A stretch of 64,000 nt of DNA, from positions 36,828-100,827 of the forward strand of contig LUCM01004241.1 in NCBI GenBank assembly GCA_008360955.1. The letters are read 5' to 3'. The notes beneath the pieces were generated by a model. The model ran no database searches and was not told the DNA's origin. It saw only the letters and a list, made by a program, of their open reading frames with translations. Origin of the DNA: Fasciolopsis buskii. Its lineage: Eukaryota > Platyhelminthes > Trematoda > Plagiorchiida > Fasciolidae. This document shows positions 49,266 through 63,660 of this stretch, piece after piece. Made by a program: the position numbers and the translations under genes. Numbering within the stretch: the first letter of the stretch is position 1; the number at the start of each line of letters is the position of its first letter.

Positions 49266-50994
49266 TATCACGTAATAGAGAGCTGACTTAAGAGACTCTA
49301 CCCTGCACCTCTGATCGAAATGGTATCCTACTGAAAGCCGTCGTTGATTACTTAGCCCGTACTAACTTCTGAAAGGACTATACATCATGCGTCCCCGGTA
49401 CATTCTTCTTCCACAGATTCCGGTGACCTTACTTTCGTGTGCGTTGTGTGCAGCATGTATTTCTATTTAAGCTCGCTGGAAGAGGTAATGATTTTTATTT
49501 TGAAATTTTGGATTGGGACTTCGTCTGCCAAAAATTCACCTGATCTCTCCCATGTAACACCATCTGTCACCAGTGGACATAAGACAATAGCTCAACCTGT
49601 ATTGCTCGATTGTGTCTGCGATCGATAATTGCTTATAGGTATTCCTTTGTGTACAAAAAATAAACTGGAATGATTATAGACAAAAGAGTGACCGAGAATT
49701 TTGCTTCCTGCAGTGAGTAATATAAAATTCATTGGCCAGTATGGAGCCAGCGATAATTTTATATGACCAATCAACCTTGCAGAAGGCCAATGAAAGTAGC
49801 CTCAATAGGCTGTGGCGGAGCTTGCGGATTTTCACAGAAGGGGCTGTTCCATGAGGACATTAGAGTACTCAGGCACTGCTATCAAGGTCCCTGCTAACTT
49901 CAAATGGAGGTACTGAAAGAGTAATCATAGGCAATTCTGTTAGAGCAAAACGAAATCCTCAGAAAGAGTACCATGAGACTGTTTCATAAGAACTTTTATG
50001 AGATCAGTTTATTTACCGACTTAGAACATAGCTCAACGTTTTAGGCTATCGTTAGGCCAAACCGTTGTTAAGGAATAAGGTAAAAAATAACATAATCGCT
50101 ATTGAAGAATAGTCAGCTTCGTTGGTGAGCCAAATTAGTCAGTTTTCTTTGTTGGGCAAGATTTGTTTCAAATGACTCATTTATTCTAACAGGTAATCTC
50201 GTGTCCAGCGTGCAGCATTCTGTTATCCACTATGCAGCGAGTTGGTTGTATGCTACCGTATTGGAATTGGTCTCATAAGTGTAAATGCTGGGTAATATGC
50301 CTATTGAGCTTCGGCTCATGTTGTTCCCACATTAAGTTGTCCAATTCAGTTTTGCCGCATGCGAAAATCATTAAATTCTAATGACCCGTATATATGTATA
50401 TATATATATATTTCCACTGTACATGCATTTATGCATATATTTTGTTTCCATAAACCTAAATTGTAATTGTCTTACTGACCGTTAGGATCCATTATTATTA
50501 CCCGGCAGTTGATAACTATCCTCGTTCATAGCGGCGTTGTTTTGTAAGGTTGCCCCAGGTTTTCACAGGTTGGCCACCGTTTTTTCTACAAATACTTTTA
50601 GTAGTTTTTGTTTTAAGGACAGCATAGTAACACAACCAGATTTATAGTATTTTTCTCTTCTAGGGCCCCATCGGCTAGTTGTAGTACACTAATGTCGACG
50701 GCTGTAATTATCATTGTTATTTCAAGATTTCTGTCGTTATACCCAAGGGAAGTTACTGCAAGAGGTACTGTGGACTGAAAAGACCCCTTGGTTCCTTGAA
50801 TTACATCAGCTGTGAACGGGCCACTTTGTTGCTTCACGGTTAGGACTTCAAAGGATGACTGATCCATTCATTCTGTGCCAGACAATAAAGCAGTTAGAAT
50901 GATGGCTGGTCAAGAACCGTTGAAAGCAAAACCGCCGTCAAAATGGTGTAGTTTCTTGTCGGTTTGATAGTAAAGCATAGTATCGATGATATCC
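49266..50994. other. No gene recognised; AT microsatellite
   Basis: An AT run lies at about 50390-50412. A minus-strand open frame at 50867-50613 (84 codons) is unassigned. Nothing else is supported. Confidence 0.45.
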
Positions 50995-51149
50995 TTCGTC
51001 TTTTAATTTCTTTATTCTTAGAAAAACAATGTACATAATTTTTCACGAAGGCGCTGCGGCCAGCAGGGGGCTGCCAATTGGGGGAAGTTGACCGCTGGTG
51101 GGAGGATTTGAACCCATGATCTTCACGTCCAAACGCGGCTACCTCATAC
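50995..51149 (-). repeat. tRNA-derived SINE, copy 2
   Basis: On the minus strand GAGGTAGCCGCGTTTGGACG (A-box region) is followed by the B box GGTTCAAATCC (51113-51103). Next come CGGTCAACTTCCCC, TTGGCAGCCCC and CTGGCCGC, then AATAAAG and an A-rich tail. The blocks match 20341-20500 in order and spacing. Confidence 0.8.
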
Positions 51150-54100
51150 ATTAGACATTATTAATGGCTAGTGAACCACATCTGGGTAAAATGCCAAGTG
51201 TCAAAGTAAACGTGGGCCGGTTTTCGTAGTAATTTTCCGGGTTGTTTATGATCATTACACACACAATGAATCGACGACGCGACGTATTGAATGTTCTGCG
51301 GCATCATTTTTCAGCTGTACGACTTGACCTCAGAACGACATCACATACAGTGTGTTCGAGCACCAATGTACGCTTATCGAGAGGCGTGTTTATTTATTCT
51401 GGACTGTATTGCAATTTACGTTGACCCGTAGGTAGGATGATATTGGCGTCTGACCTATCTATTTCTACCTGAAGTTAGCTGGACTACTGCTGCATCAGGT
51501 TTAAGGATCCAACTGTGGCCAATCCCGGTGCTTCAAGTCCACCAGAACTGGAGTAAACCATGCTAACGCGGGCCTATTGTTGTGATCATAATGTCCTGTT
51601 TGATTCTTGATGTTCAGAGATACTGCCAGTTACCAGCAAGGTTACTGCGGGTCACAATGGGAGTCTAACTACTGAAGTGAGTGGTACTGAAGTCCCAACC
51701 TCATGTTTTCAGTGCTAATAGCCTGGCTGATTCAGAACGTGCGACCTGTGTCTGTCAAGAGGTTTTGTTTCAGAAAACGCTCATGGACGATGTTTCTAGA
51801 TGAATTACACACTTAGTAGATTTAAAATTCAAAATACTTTGCCAACTTGCATGACAGATATCCGAGCTACCGCGGTCTAGAAATGTACTGCCGGAAACTG
51901 CTGGTTCCAGTAATGCTTTAACAATACCATAAAACCCAAGGCACGGCTTGACAGTGGCGGATTTCGAGAACTTAGACAGAGTTCTTTGTTCAGATTCAGT
52001 CAGTTCCCATAATAATTCTGCTGTTCTTTGAAGAGCCGGATTCGAAGAGAGAAAAGCATAATAGACGGAGGTCAGGAATGCAAAAAACCGTGGCGCTTCC
52101 GGGTAGGAAAGCTGGCCAGCAAGCCAAAATGTTATTATTGTGTCTTAAATTTTTCCATTGCTTTCACATTCCACCGAACATCTTATTGTCTGTTTGTTGT
52201 GTGCCTCCTGCAGCCATCCAAATAGAGTAACCTGATGTCATCGTTTAATTAAGTGCAACTTGATGTTTCTCCTAAGATAACTTGCTGTAAACTGAGGTTT
52301 GACATCAGCATAGCTTAGATGTACCAAATTATCTGTAGGCATTTTCGTGGTCTTTTTGTGCTTGCAACATTCATGTGTTTGCATGTGGTGTCTGCCGACA
52401 TAGAACATTGAGTCGGTTGACCGACAGTTTGTAACTACATAAACATATAGAAATATATATGTACACCTTGCCATCTTCTACGAAGTAATTCGGTTTGTGA
52501 TTACATATATTTTGAAAATAAACATGCTGCCTTTCTGGCAACGTAAGGAGTGTGTGGTGGTATGTGTGGATTACTAATCGTTGCTCCATCTCTAGGCATC
52601 TAATACAAACGTATACGGATGTCCAGCAATAAAAATAGTCAGACATTTCTTGATCACGTCCGTGAATATATGTGACGCGGACGCCCAAGCAAGCAAAGTT
52701 AAGGAAGTGTAAATACAATTAACTGACATAACTGATCGTCTTGAATCACTTTAAGACCACTCACTGATACCAAAAGAGCTACATAACGTGGCAGTTTGAT
52801 GATACTGTTTAGTTAACTCGCAAATGGCTTACCAGTTGTAAATGGAATTCTGCTTTTAAAGTTGGATTCAGTAATGTGCAGACTTCTCTATTACAGATGG
52901 TGGTATCAGACAAATTAGGGATGAATGACGAAAGCGGGACAAAAAATAGTGGAAAGAATGTACGGAAAAGTGACTAGAAGCACTATTTCTGTAGGCGTTT
53001 TAGTGGTATTTTCGTAAGAAATATCCTCGTTTTTTTCCGTAATGTAATTCAGTTTGTCTTCTTAAGAAATTGTTTGGCAGAATAGCATTTAAGTAACAAA
53101 AGAAGTAGTGAGTTTTAATTAGAGGAAGATAAACGAAATCGCGATTTACTGGCATAAATGATTGAGTAACTCATGTGCTTTTTTTGCGCCGTGGGACGAT
53201 CTAATGGGGGGGGGTAATTTATAACTCAAGAAGCTTGGTACTTGGATATACCAGTCACCAGTGGCTTAGTCAGCACAAACTGACACTTAGAAACCCCTGA
53301 GTGTCTGAAAGGTGAAGAATCAGCACTTCGCCAATTAAAGGTCTCGTGGTCCATGTGCCATTGAAAGTTGCCGTAAACAGAAATAGAGATGCAGGAAAAA
53401 TTGACCGCTTGCGGTAATTTACAACTATTTACGCATTAAACGTATAACTGCTATTCATCCTTCTTAATGGGCTATTGACAGTGGCTTATTCTTTTAACCT
53501 CCAAAAGAGGACGAACTCCAATCTGTAGTATAAAATAAAAGGCATGCTACAGTTTATATTGAAACTTTCGGCTCGTGGCAAGGAAATGAGTTCGTCAGTT
53601 TGTCTGAGTAGATACGGATTATCCCAGCGAGGCTTCTGTTATTAGTCACCGTCACGTGTCTTGTGTGGGCTATCAAACCATTTCGGTTCACAGATCGATT
53701 TATGAGTATTGTGTGATAATTTATTTAATGTATTCTATTAAGTTCAGTTGGCATGTTATGTTAAGTTTCACTGAAAGTTCTTCTAACGGTTTACTGAAGT
53801 CGGTTTCATTTGGTTAGAAACATTTCGGCTTAATAAGGATGAACCATGAAAGGGCTGGTTTAACGTGAATTTTGTAAGCCATTATCTGTTTTCCTCTCTT
53901 AAATCGCTCTTCCCCACATTTGATGGTTTTCTTGTTTGTTCGCTTGCATTTTTGAAGGCTTGAGACATCATGTTTTTAGTTTTCGTGTTTTCGCTTTGCG
54001 ATCGATCTTTTCAACAGGTACAAGGCTCTTTTATTGACATGTACATTAATTAGTATGCCATCTAATAAGATTGAGACGAACGGTTTTGTAACATCAAATT

Positions 54101-57100
54101 AGAAGCTTTTTAGAGCTGATAAATGCGGGCTGCTTCCAGAATCTTCGAAAATATAAAAAATGGAAACAGCATTTGAGGCCAAAGATCTAGCGCAAGTATT
54201 GCTGCAGTTGCTGTAAAAGAGAGAAAAACCGAATTAGAACAGACAGAGCAAGTAAAGTTGGACAAGAGGCACCTTTTGGGGACTTGCTTGATAATCTGTA
54301 TTTTTTGCAGCTGTAAAGACACTAACAGGATTTTATAAACTCTGATTCTCTTATAGACGAAGATGTTGGTGTTCTCACGCTTGTGAAATAAACAATAACG
54401 GCAAGGAGCACTGTGAGATAAATTGCAGTAAGCACATCCGTGAATGTGTAGTAAGTAAAGATTCTACCACATGGCCTACGTATGTAGCACTTGGGCCTCC
54501 CCAAGGAGTCGCGCACACGTCTTGAAACATCTCTCTCCTCGATTGAAGTCGGTCACTTGTGAGGAATGTGTTCACTTTGGTACTCAGGAGGGATTTAAAA
54601 TCTTTTGTAAAACAAGGCCTCTGTCGCAAAGTTACACTCTAAGTCCAGCTGGACGTGGATGGACTCTCGCCCTTTAAAAATTCGGTGAGCACGTTGTGGA
54701 TGATTTTGACAAGCAACCTCATGTCTTAATTAAGCGTATTCGCCATAGGCCTCTTCAACAGCACATGGAAATTAAAGGATGCTCGCAGATTCGTGCAAGA
54801 TACCATACATGAATTTTGGTCTTTAACGGATGCTGGACTTTGGCTTTGAGAAGATGAAGAACCGCCAAACGTCAAGCTGCAGAGCCCATTGCGGACGCTC
54901 CGGTGATTTGTATATCTTACCATTGAAAGATGCTAATGACTTTTCTTCTGAAACCTTTGCTTTCATCAGAAGAATATCTTTTCAATGTAGGCTAATTTTA
55001 GACTGCAAAAACAGTATCCTTGTAAATGTAGGGGATTGTACTTCTGCAAAACGATTTCTGGAATTTCTTCCCTTAATTTCCAGTCGGCGGGGAAATTTAT
55101 ATCTTCATTTCAAGGTTCCCTTTGTTTATCTGTGTACAGGCTTACGATATATTTGCCACTGCAAGTTTATTCCTTTAGAGTTGGTCGCCCTGCTATCACC
55201 AAAATTGAAAGTGGTGAAAATGGACTGCTACTACAACCGTTTGCAAATACAAATGATATCAAGGTTTGTAGTAAAATTTTGTATTTTTACTGAAAATATT
55301 AGGGCTCTCATTTCGATGTCTGCATTCACAAAAAATGTTTTAGAAATTATCGAATATTTCACTATCTGACACAAGAGCCAGACTTGTTAGACTTGGCAAA
55401 AAAGCTGCGGGTCAAAAAGTGCTTATTTTGCGGCCCCGAAAACTAGTTGTCTTCTCAGATTCTAAATAACCCAAGGATCGCCTAGCGTCATTTGATCATT
55501 GCAGTGACGATAAAGAAATTACGCTACCACCGCCGCGGTTAATAGGTTCCGTTAAAACCGCAACCGCCGAGATAGCAAGCACCAGTAAAATATTCACTGC
55601 CTTCTGTAGACCGTCTTCCTTTTTATTCGATTCATAAACCTCCTACTGAAAGTCATATGGTGATGGCTTCAAACCTCGCCAAGTCTCCACACTAAATCCC
55701 AGTCGATAATTCAATGCTTAAGTCAGAATATTTCCGATCAAACATTCCCATAATGCTGCTAGACACAAAAATATTAAGCCAAGGTCTCCTTAATTCTCTG
55801 AAATGCAGCATTGACTATCTTTTAAGGTCTTACAAAGGCAAACCGGTGAGAGTAGATGTTTTAATAATTTTTCAGCCATCATGGAAAGGTTGAAGGAAAA
55901 TATCAGCAAATGGAGGCAGGACGAAGGCGGTGAAATCCAGAATATGAGACAAATGATTATTTTTTGGATACGACTGACGCATTTCCCACTGGGACTCTTT
56001 TAAAAAACCCCTAAGATCACGATGTTCCACTAAAAACGTTAAAAAGCAAAATAAATTAGAATAATTTGGAAATTATGTTATTGGCTGCAGTTCCACTTAC
56101 AAGGGGCAGTGATTCGTCGATGAAATGCCCACTTCTGACATTGAGAACACTTTTTCGGAATCCGTGCTGGCGGAAATACTCTTGAGAGATATCAACGGTC
56201 GTGCGTCCACAGGAAGCACTACTCTAAATTACATCGTGATTCGTAAGTCATTTAGGGTACATACACTACCATCTATACGTTGTCATGAGGCGGAATTTTC
56301 CGAAGATAGTGGAAGGCCTATATGTAAAAATACTACTGTGGATTTGGCTATCACGTCTAAAAAAAATCCTGCACAACAGGAATTCAGCCGTTTTCTTGTG
56401 AGCATGAACCATTCCGAAGTGATTGGTTGGCCTGTTACGCTAGCTATGGTTTGGCTTAAAGCAGTGCCTTTACGGCCAATCTGTGAACTAGACGACCAGA
56501 GAGGATGTTACTGTTGGATTTTTCAGTAATGGTGTGATTCAAATTGCACAGCATCACGTGGACATTCGAAAGTGTGTGTAGAGTCGCACCACATAAAGAG
56601 GTGATCCTAATATCAAGCATAACCCTGTTAGCTTCCATTCACCGGGAGTCCCCTGATAGTCGAATTGATTGGTCACTTAACAGATGTCCAATCGTAATTA
56701 TGAGTGTCCATTAAGGGACGCTCGTGTCGACTAGGTTACCATGACAGTTGAATTGGAGTTGGTAACTGGAGAGGTTTTGACAAGACATTACTTGCTATTT
56801 CTATGAACTTACCAAATTTATACCCTTGGAGGTGTTCACTTCGTACTACAGAATGAACTCGCGGTAGAGTCTCTGACTCAGCTTCTTCTTTTGCGGTAGT
56901 TATAGATGACACTAAATTCTAAAACTTGTCTTCCATAACGGTATCGCTCTTACTTCCAAAGCATCTTGCTTTACCGAAGACTCTGTCGGCTTTGCAACTG
57001 ATGGGGCAGCTGAGAACTTCAGTGTTTTGCGTCTTTTTTCGTCGGATATCGGAGGTAAAATATCTGCATCGCCCAGTTTACTTCTCGCTCTCTTTTGAAT

Positions 57101-57449
57101 GGATGCTACAGAGTTATATTGCTGATATTCCCGTAATTGGGTCTAGAAGATTCAATTCGTATTATTTTTCATAAAAGCATTCAAAAACTAACCAGGGGCT
57201 CAATGAACGGTTTGGCAGGAACGGCATTGCGTTTGTTTTGTGCTATTGTGGGTCTCTTAAAACACAGGCGTTCTTTAACTCTATCTTCTACAATCAGTCT
57301 CATGTTTACATCACGGTACACCATTGCTAATGTTACTTTTGAATCTTCTGAAAATTTGCTATAAGTGTTGTCACGGCAACAAAAAGCGTGATTCAGTCAA
57401 AGTGCTGATGTTGAAGTAGCGGATCACTAAGCGGCTTCCGTCCCAATAA
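51150..57449. other. No gene recognised
   Basis: The longest open frame on the plus strand here (54830-55369, 179 codons) has no recognisable motif and no clear splice context. Another (56125-56529) is likewise unassigned. A weak TDGAAEN string near 56990-57010 might be hAT-transposase debris but is too short to call. Confidence 0.4.
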
Positions 57450-59120
57450 TCTCTTTTACCCTGGATCTGTGGGCTTCCCCGATCTCCCGGATGGGCAGCG
57501 CCTAGCTAAAAGGCGAGGAGGCAGGAGGAGGGGATTGCAACCACTCTGTGGCATCAAGCAGGGTCACAATAGTGACAAAGCTAAATTTCATTTGCAGCTA
57601 GGCGCTAATACGAGGGAGATATAGTTGCTCTGTGCTGATTTGGTGCAATTTTTGGAGGGTTGTTAGTCCATTAGTCCTAGGTCGATGCCCGATGTTTCCC
57701 CAAAACTGATGTCGTTCGCGGAGGTGACGAGTTGTTCAGGAACACCATTCTACATGGATACCATGGTGTCGGTAAAAAACCCGGCTCTTTGGGCTATTCA
57801 TCGTCCCAGTTTGCAGGACTTTCTGGGGTGTCCTCTTAATGATTACTGACTGCAGATGTCAAAATATCCCTCTGCTTGTCCTGATCCGCAGCGACAAACT
57901 ACAAGTAAATCGCCCAGGTTGCATCTCATTTCAAGGGGCACAGATTGTGTTCCAAAAGACTGGAGGGTTGAGCCCTAAAGGACTTTAGTGCACACCCAGT
58001 GAACTCTTTCTGGTGTTTTTCGGTCTCTATCTATGCTGGTGTACACGTGGCCCACATATTCTAGGATGGTCCGAATAAATGCCACGCAGATAGCGGGAAG
58101 TTGACATACGAATGAAGGACATGCGAATCAGGTTTATAAGGCAGAAACCTACCTTGCCTACAAGCTGGTGATGGAGAAAGAAGAAACACTGTCCAGCAAT
58201 AAACCCAATACTTTAAGTCAGCCAGCCACTGTCATGGTATCCGCTCCGTTGATAAAAATCTGTGATCTTTCTCGCTTAGGACCACGTTGACTCATTCGTT
58301 GTCACTAATGCTAACGTTACAGTCTTCCGACCATCGTGTAGCATTGTCACTGACTGGCTGCAAAAGTTCCTAATTCAGGCCTCAGGGGTGTATGTCGTCC
58401 GCGCACATGAAATTGCAAACGAGGATTTTAAGAGAAGTCGTGGATGGGTAATAAAATGGGGAGGAGATTCACGACCGGAGATCGCAGTGCTCCTTCGACG
58501 ACTAGAGATGATTGTAAGGAGTCGTTCGCTATCTTCAACGCAAAGGTTTGGCCAGTCAAGAGGCTGGGTAGAATTTCTGGCATGGAACTAATAGCATCAT
58601 GGCGCCGAAGTTTATGGAGAAGTGGAATGCGGGGAAACCCTGTCAAAAGCCTTGGTGAAGTCGATGAAGGTGGCAAATGAAATCCGGGGACCGTAGCATG
58701 CATTTGTTAGCCTGGCGATAACAAATATTGTATTGGAAACGCATGAACTACCCAAAAAACCGCTTTGAGTAAAGGGTAAGATTTTGTTTGAACTCAGATG
58801 TTGGGACAAAGCGTCGTGCAAGATGCGTTCGGAAGCTTTGTCTGGGAGGCTGCATGGAGGAATAGGCTGGCAAATAGAGGAGAAATAATGACCAGGTTTC
58901 TAAAAACTGGGTGTAGTGACCACCCTCCTCCAGATGTTGAGGAAGATCCCACTATGGGCACACTGTTGGAAGAAGGGGGGCACAAGATGCGGCTGTCGTA
59001 TTCGCTCTCTTATAGGATACGGGGGTGGATTAAACCAGGGCCCATTTAACATATGTATTTGGGCCCCGGAACCCTCGGGAAACTGCTCCCGCAGCAATAA
59101 TAATGCAACAAAAGCCACAT
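57450..59120 (-). mobile_element. CR1/Jockey-like LINE remnant (reverse transcriptase)
   Basis: Minus-strand frames show GIFLNIWRRVV, QSGFLGSSCVSNTIFVIARL, FIDFTKAFDRVS, then a frame-broken palm and ADDI near 58395. A long decayed C-terminal part follows towards 57450. The order matches reverse transcriptases of CR1/Jockey-type LINEs. At least five frame breaks are present. GC content is higher than in the surrounding DNA. Confidence 0.8.
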
Positions 59121-61190
59121 TTGTTTTCTATAATTCTTATTTTAAAACAGAAAACTAAAATTTAAAGGTGGAGCGCTAGACACTATCCCACAAGCTAGTG
59201 ATAGTAAACTGCGCCGTTAATCTTCTTCAGGTACCGGGTTGATGGATGGCTGAGGATAGAAACTAAGACTTATGATGACAGCAGAAAATTAAAGGAATTA
59301 TATATGAATAATTTCGGCGTGTAATAGATTATCGTCTTAAATCGAGCTGAACACATCTGCATGCATTGTAGGGGAACTCAAAGACATCAACATAGCTGGA
59401 AGAAAAACGTGTGTCCAAGTCGTGGGACCGGATTCCCCAGTCAAACTGAGTTGCTGTAAAATAGCCAAAGAGGAAATGTTTGTGCAAGGTCCCTGATTCA
59501 ATCTCTGGTGTCAACCAAAGATTGAATATAAAAATGAGGTTATATAAGCACGACAGTTAGGCAGTTGACAACGTATAGAATAAAACAATTAGGAGGACGT
59601 ATGCAAAAAGCAGAAAAAACTTATGGGAAATAAAGTTTCCCTGAACCATACATAGAATTTTTTCACCCACTTTGTCTATTTTGCTGCTATTTGGGTGAAC
59701 CGCAAAGGTAAACTAGGACGCGGGCAAAAAGTTGGTGCGAATAAGTTTGCGAGCTTATGAATTATGCTGCTCGCTCGGATCCAGTTTAGAAATTGCGGTA
59801 CGGGGCCGCCGCAGGCGATTTGGCCGGGTATATTAGCCGTTCTGAGAAACGAGAAAGCTTCTTTTAGGCCCTTAATATCAGCGTGTATTTGAAGTATGTG
59901 AGAGTTACAACCTCGTTGATGCGACGAATTAAGCTGCAGCATATTAGCTAAGGGCGCATAAACGACGACGGCCCTTGCGATGATCACATCAGCTGAAAAT
60001 GCCGAAACAGGGTGTTAGTTCAAAACCCTGATGTGCGGGCGGCCATCAAATGACGGGAGGGAAAAGACGGCCTGGAAGCCCTACCACCCGCGAAATGTGG
60101 TCGAACACGATTTTCTGCCGGCGGACTAGGTCCAAGGCTGTTCAGAACAGCTCCATATTTATTATTACGGCGACTCTTATTAAAAACGGTACCATAAGAG
60201 AAAAATGAGCCGGTAATAATGGACAAGTAGGGCATATTTAACTTATGGGTTTCTGATTTGAGTGGGTAGCCGGCGGTGCTGATGAAAAGGGGCAGCTTTT
60301 CGGGCCTGGGTCAAGCGGCATAATTTTCTGTTTTTTTCTGCTTTCCAAAGGGACAAATGGTTGGAGCTGGCCTGGGTAGAACAGGCGATTATGGGGCGGG
60401 GGAAATGGTACTAGGTTTACCCAGGTTCAGAAAAAGTACTTAAGGTGACGCAATTCTGACTAATACAGTAGGACTGGATATGAGATCGGTGGAACCGGTG
60501 CAGTTCATAGAACTGTAATTAACTGTTAGGGACAGGTGTCATAGATTGATAAATTGGAAGCGGAAAGGGTAAGAGGTTACAGCATAAATACGGTGGCCAC
60601 AAATTCTCAGGTGTAGGCTGAAAATAGAACAAGGCATGGCACTGTAACTGGTTGGAATGAAGAGAAGTGGAAGGATAAAATTGGGTGGGTCTGTGGGCCT
60701 AATACGCAGAGATGAAGATACAAATGGCAGCTGGATCAACTAAGCGAAAAGGCTGTAATATTACACTGTTCTTTTGCGCCTATCCAAAGTGAATGGAAAT
60801 GATGAAATATATAAAGCTAGGAGAGAAGGACCAAAATGGCGAGGGCACTTTATCTCCTGTCGGAAATTAGGAGTGTGTCTGTGAAATTTACAAAAGTGGA
60901 CAAAATATTACTGCCTGTTCATTAATTCAACAGGGTGGTAAGAAGCGCGTTAAGAACGTTCCAAAGATTATTGATAGGACGTGAGAAATAATATCGCGGT
61001 CGCTTAGAACTGCAAACAAAGCTTGCACTCCCTGTTCTGTGGGATATAAAGGCCAATGAAGAAGACAGTTTGAGAGCCGTCGACGGTGAAATTTGCTTAT
61101 GCTGGATGGCGAGGTGTTTCCAACAAAGCGTGTTTCAGGTGAAGGCCTATTCCAATGGAGTATGCATTCCACAAAAAAAGAAGTTGGATC
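59121..61190. other. No gene recognised
   Basis: Short minus-strand open frames at 59987-59676, 60235-60020 and 61235-60927 have no recognisable similarity. The last may be the decayed 3' part of the LINE at 61200-61990. Confidence 0.4.
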
Positions 61191-61199
61191 GTATTTTTT

Positions 61200-61990
61200 A
61201 TTGAAAACAGGATAAATTTTTCCCAGAACTGGCACTTAACATTAGATTCCGAACCTCCACATTATTCACCAAGTCACTCCATCCAATCATAGCGATACCA
61301 CGTACATATCGGTGATGGAAAACATCCAAGCGACGAACATCTCCGACATGCATACTCCATGTCTTGCAACCGTACAACAGAACTGAGCGCATTGCGGCAC
61401 ATTGTGCACAATCTTTCAATTTCGATGAAATATCAGGCCGATCCCACAAGTGTTTTATCCCGGCGTAAGCCGCTCATCTTGGATATACGTGTGTTTATTT
61501 CTACTGCCGGGCTACCATCGTTCGACACGCAGCTACCAAGGTAAGTGAAGCGATCCACAATCGTTAGTTCCTGTCCATCCAGTATCAAATTCGGCACTAC
61601 TGTCGTCCAGCCTCGCAACAGCACTCGACACTTTGAAGGTGCAAAGTATATGCCGAACCGATCTACAAACCCCGTGAGCCTGTCTAGTACACATCGTGCA
61701 TAGTTGGCAGAGTAGAAGAGTCACACGACGTTATCTTTGTAATTTAGGTCACCATTTCCCAGTTCGACTCCTGCATTCTGGAGACCTCCTGAAGCATCTT
61801 CAAACAGCAAATCTTCAGTAAAACGGAGGACTTCCTGCTCTTCATGCAAGCTAACTGCTTACAACGGAAATTTTGCATTGAGTCCGAACTTAGGTTAAAA
61901 GTCAGGAAATGTCGGCGCTTGGGTCGCCTAGCCCAGTTCGGAGGACCCCTCATAATTTCGTCGTTCGCTTGAAGCCAAAATCTTCGGCCA
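61200..61990 (-). mobile_element. RTE-like LINE remnant
   Basis: Reading down the minus strand the frames give LDRLTGFVDRFGIYFAPSKC, RVLLRGWTTV, LTIVDRFTYLGSCVSNDGS, AMRSVLLYGCKTWSMHVGDV, RRLDVFHHRYVRGIAMIGW and NNVEVRN. This is the characteristic region after the reverse-transcriptase core in RTE-type LINEs. Most of it is open in short pieces, with frameshifts at about 61440 and 61530. It lies head to head with the plus-strand LINE at 62050. Confidence 0.87.
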
Positions 61991-62049
61991 TTCCGAACTT
62001 CAGCATATTCAACAGCTTACGCCTAGGGTACCCTCTACACCTCGCAGAA

Positions 62050-63660
62050 GCATTCAACACATTTCTCTTCTACACTCACTAATGACATTCTTCCGAATTA
62101 CAAATCCACCCCATGCCAACTTCGGCCAGATTATCCTCCATTTCATCCAACGTTGGTGGCGTCATGGCAGTCATGAAATGTGCCAGGCCATCCCACAAAC
62201 CGGGCCCTGATGGCATCCCACTAGTCCTATTTCGCACTGCTGGTCCAGATCTTTCCCTACTCTTTCTACATTTGTTCTTGCTCTCCACATCTGGCGCTAC
62301 TTTTTCATCACAATAGAAAACCTCCATTGTCGTTCCACCTCATCAAAAGGGTTCGTTGCATGAAACTGAAAAATTTTGCTCCATCAGCCACACTCCAGTT
62401 TTATCCTGGAATATGGAAAATATTGTTAAAGAACAGTTGGCTAACGTCCTTACTACTCACCGAATTATCAATCCCCCAACACTGCTTCCTAAGGGTCTGA
62501 TATTGCCTCACTTGTCAATTTGACTTCTTGAACTCAGTTACCCAGAGTGCTGACTCCCACCGTTCGCTCGTCGTAATCGCTTTAGACATATCCAAAGCTT
62601 TTTACCGCGTCTACCACTCCCGACTTCTGTGCAAAATTAGGAGTTACGGAATAAGAAATCCCATCGTATCTTGGCTATCATCCTACCTTTCCGATCGCTT
62701 TCAGGTAGACAACACCAACGGGATGTTTCCCAGCCCTTTGCTATTACTAGTGGGGTCATTCAAGGGAGCGTCCCAGGTCCTCTGCTATTCCTGCTATACA
62801 TTAATGTTATCTTTATAGTTATTCGTCATGGACCGCCAGTCCTGTTTGCCGATGACATTAAAATAGTCTACCCTTTTGAGGCTGCTTCATTTAGCTCCGC
62901 TGTTGCGCTTATTAATGAAGACCTAGAGTCCCCTGATAACTGTTGTTCCAAGTGGCTTATGAAGTTCTCTGCCCACAAGAGTTCTCAAATAACTCATAAA
63001 TGCCATGTTCCCCCGGGCTCCCTCTCCATAGATGGTATGCCCATTTCTGTAACGCCGATAAGGACTAAGTGTCACTGTATTCCTGCTCTTTCAACTTCCA
63101 TGAGCAAGCCCACCACCAAAACGCCGTAGCTAAAAGAGCCGCTACAATGATCTTAAGGGCATTCCACACTCAAGACTGCAGAATTGGCAATCTCAGGCCC
63201 CAACTCGAGTACTGCCGGATTATCTTCACCCATATGCGTAAATTCGATCGAATTGCAACCGAGAATATGTGGCGGACGTTCACTAGAAATCTCTTAGGTC
63301 TTTTATCCGATCTGCAATACAGAGCCTAATGCGAGCTGCTTGGACTTGAGCCGCTATGGCTTCGTCGAGTCAAATTAAACCTTCCATTGCCCTTTAATCT
63401 TTGCCGTATGAATGCTCGCTCTGCTGCAGCCGTCATACATGACGCTGGCAATCCCCCGTATTTACTTTGAAGTAGATACTACCAATTAAGAATACCCCTG
63501 ACTCGACTATCGATCAGGGCAAAATTCTTCACAGCTGCTCACTACATAATATGAAACAAACTCCCTAGTCCCCTTTGGCCGTGCTCCAATTTCGCCCAGT
63601 TCAAATTCCAGCTGGAAAAGTTACTGAATGTTCTGCTCTTCATTAACCTTAAATGAGTTA
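62050..63660 (+). mobile_element. CR1/Jockey-like LINE reverse transcriptase, recent but broken
   Basis: The plus strand shows KPGPDGIPLVLFRTAGPDLS, VKEQLANVL, VVIALDISKAFYRVYHSRLL, SYLSDRFQV, GVIQGSVPGPLLFLLYIN, LFADDIKIV (catalytic ADD, 62845-62860), WLMKFSAHKS and LRPQLEYCRIIFTHMRKFDR. A decayed C-terminus follows. The palm is nearly complete in one frame (62671-63129). The endonuclease is missing, so it is 5' truncated. Stops and frame changes are fewer than in the neighbouring LINE at 57-59 kb, suggesting a younger insertion. Confidence 0.9.

Noticed and set aside
54830..55369. 179-codon plus-strand open frame as a gene
   Set aside because: No domain, no splice context, AT-rich composition; long open frames of this size occur by chance in such DNA.
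56926..57174. TDGAAEN string as hAT-type transposase
   Set aside because: One short motif only; no zinc finger or dimerisation region could be found.
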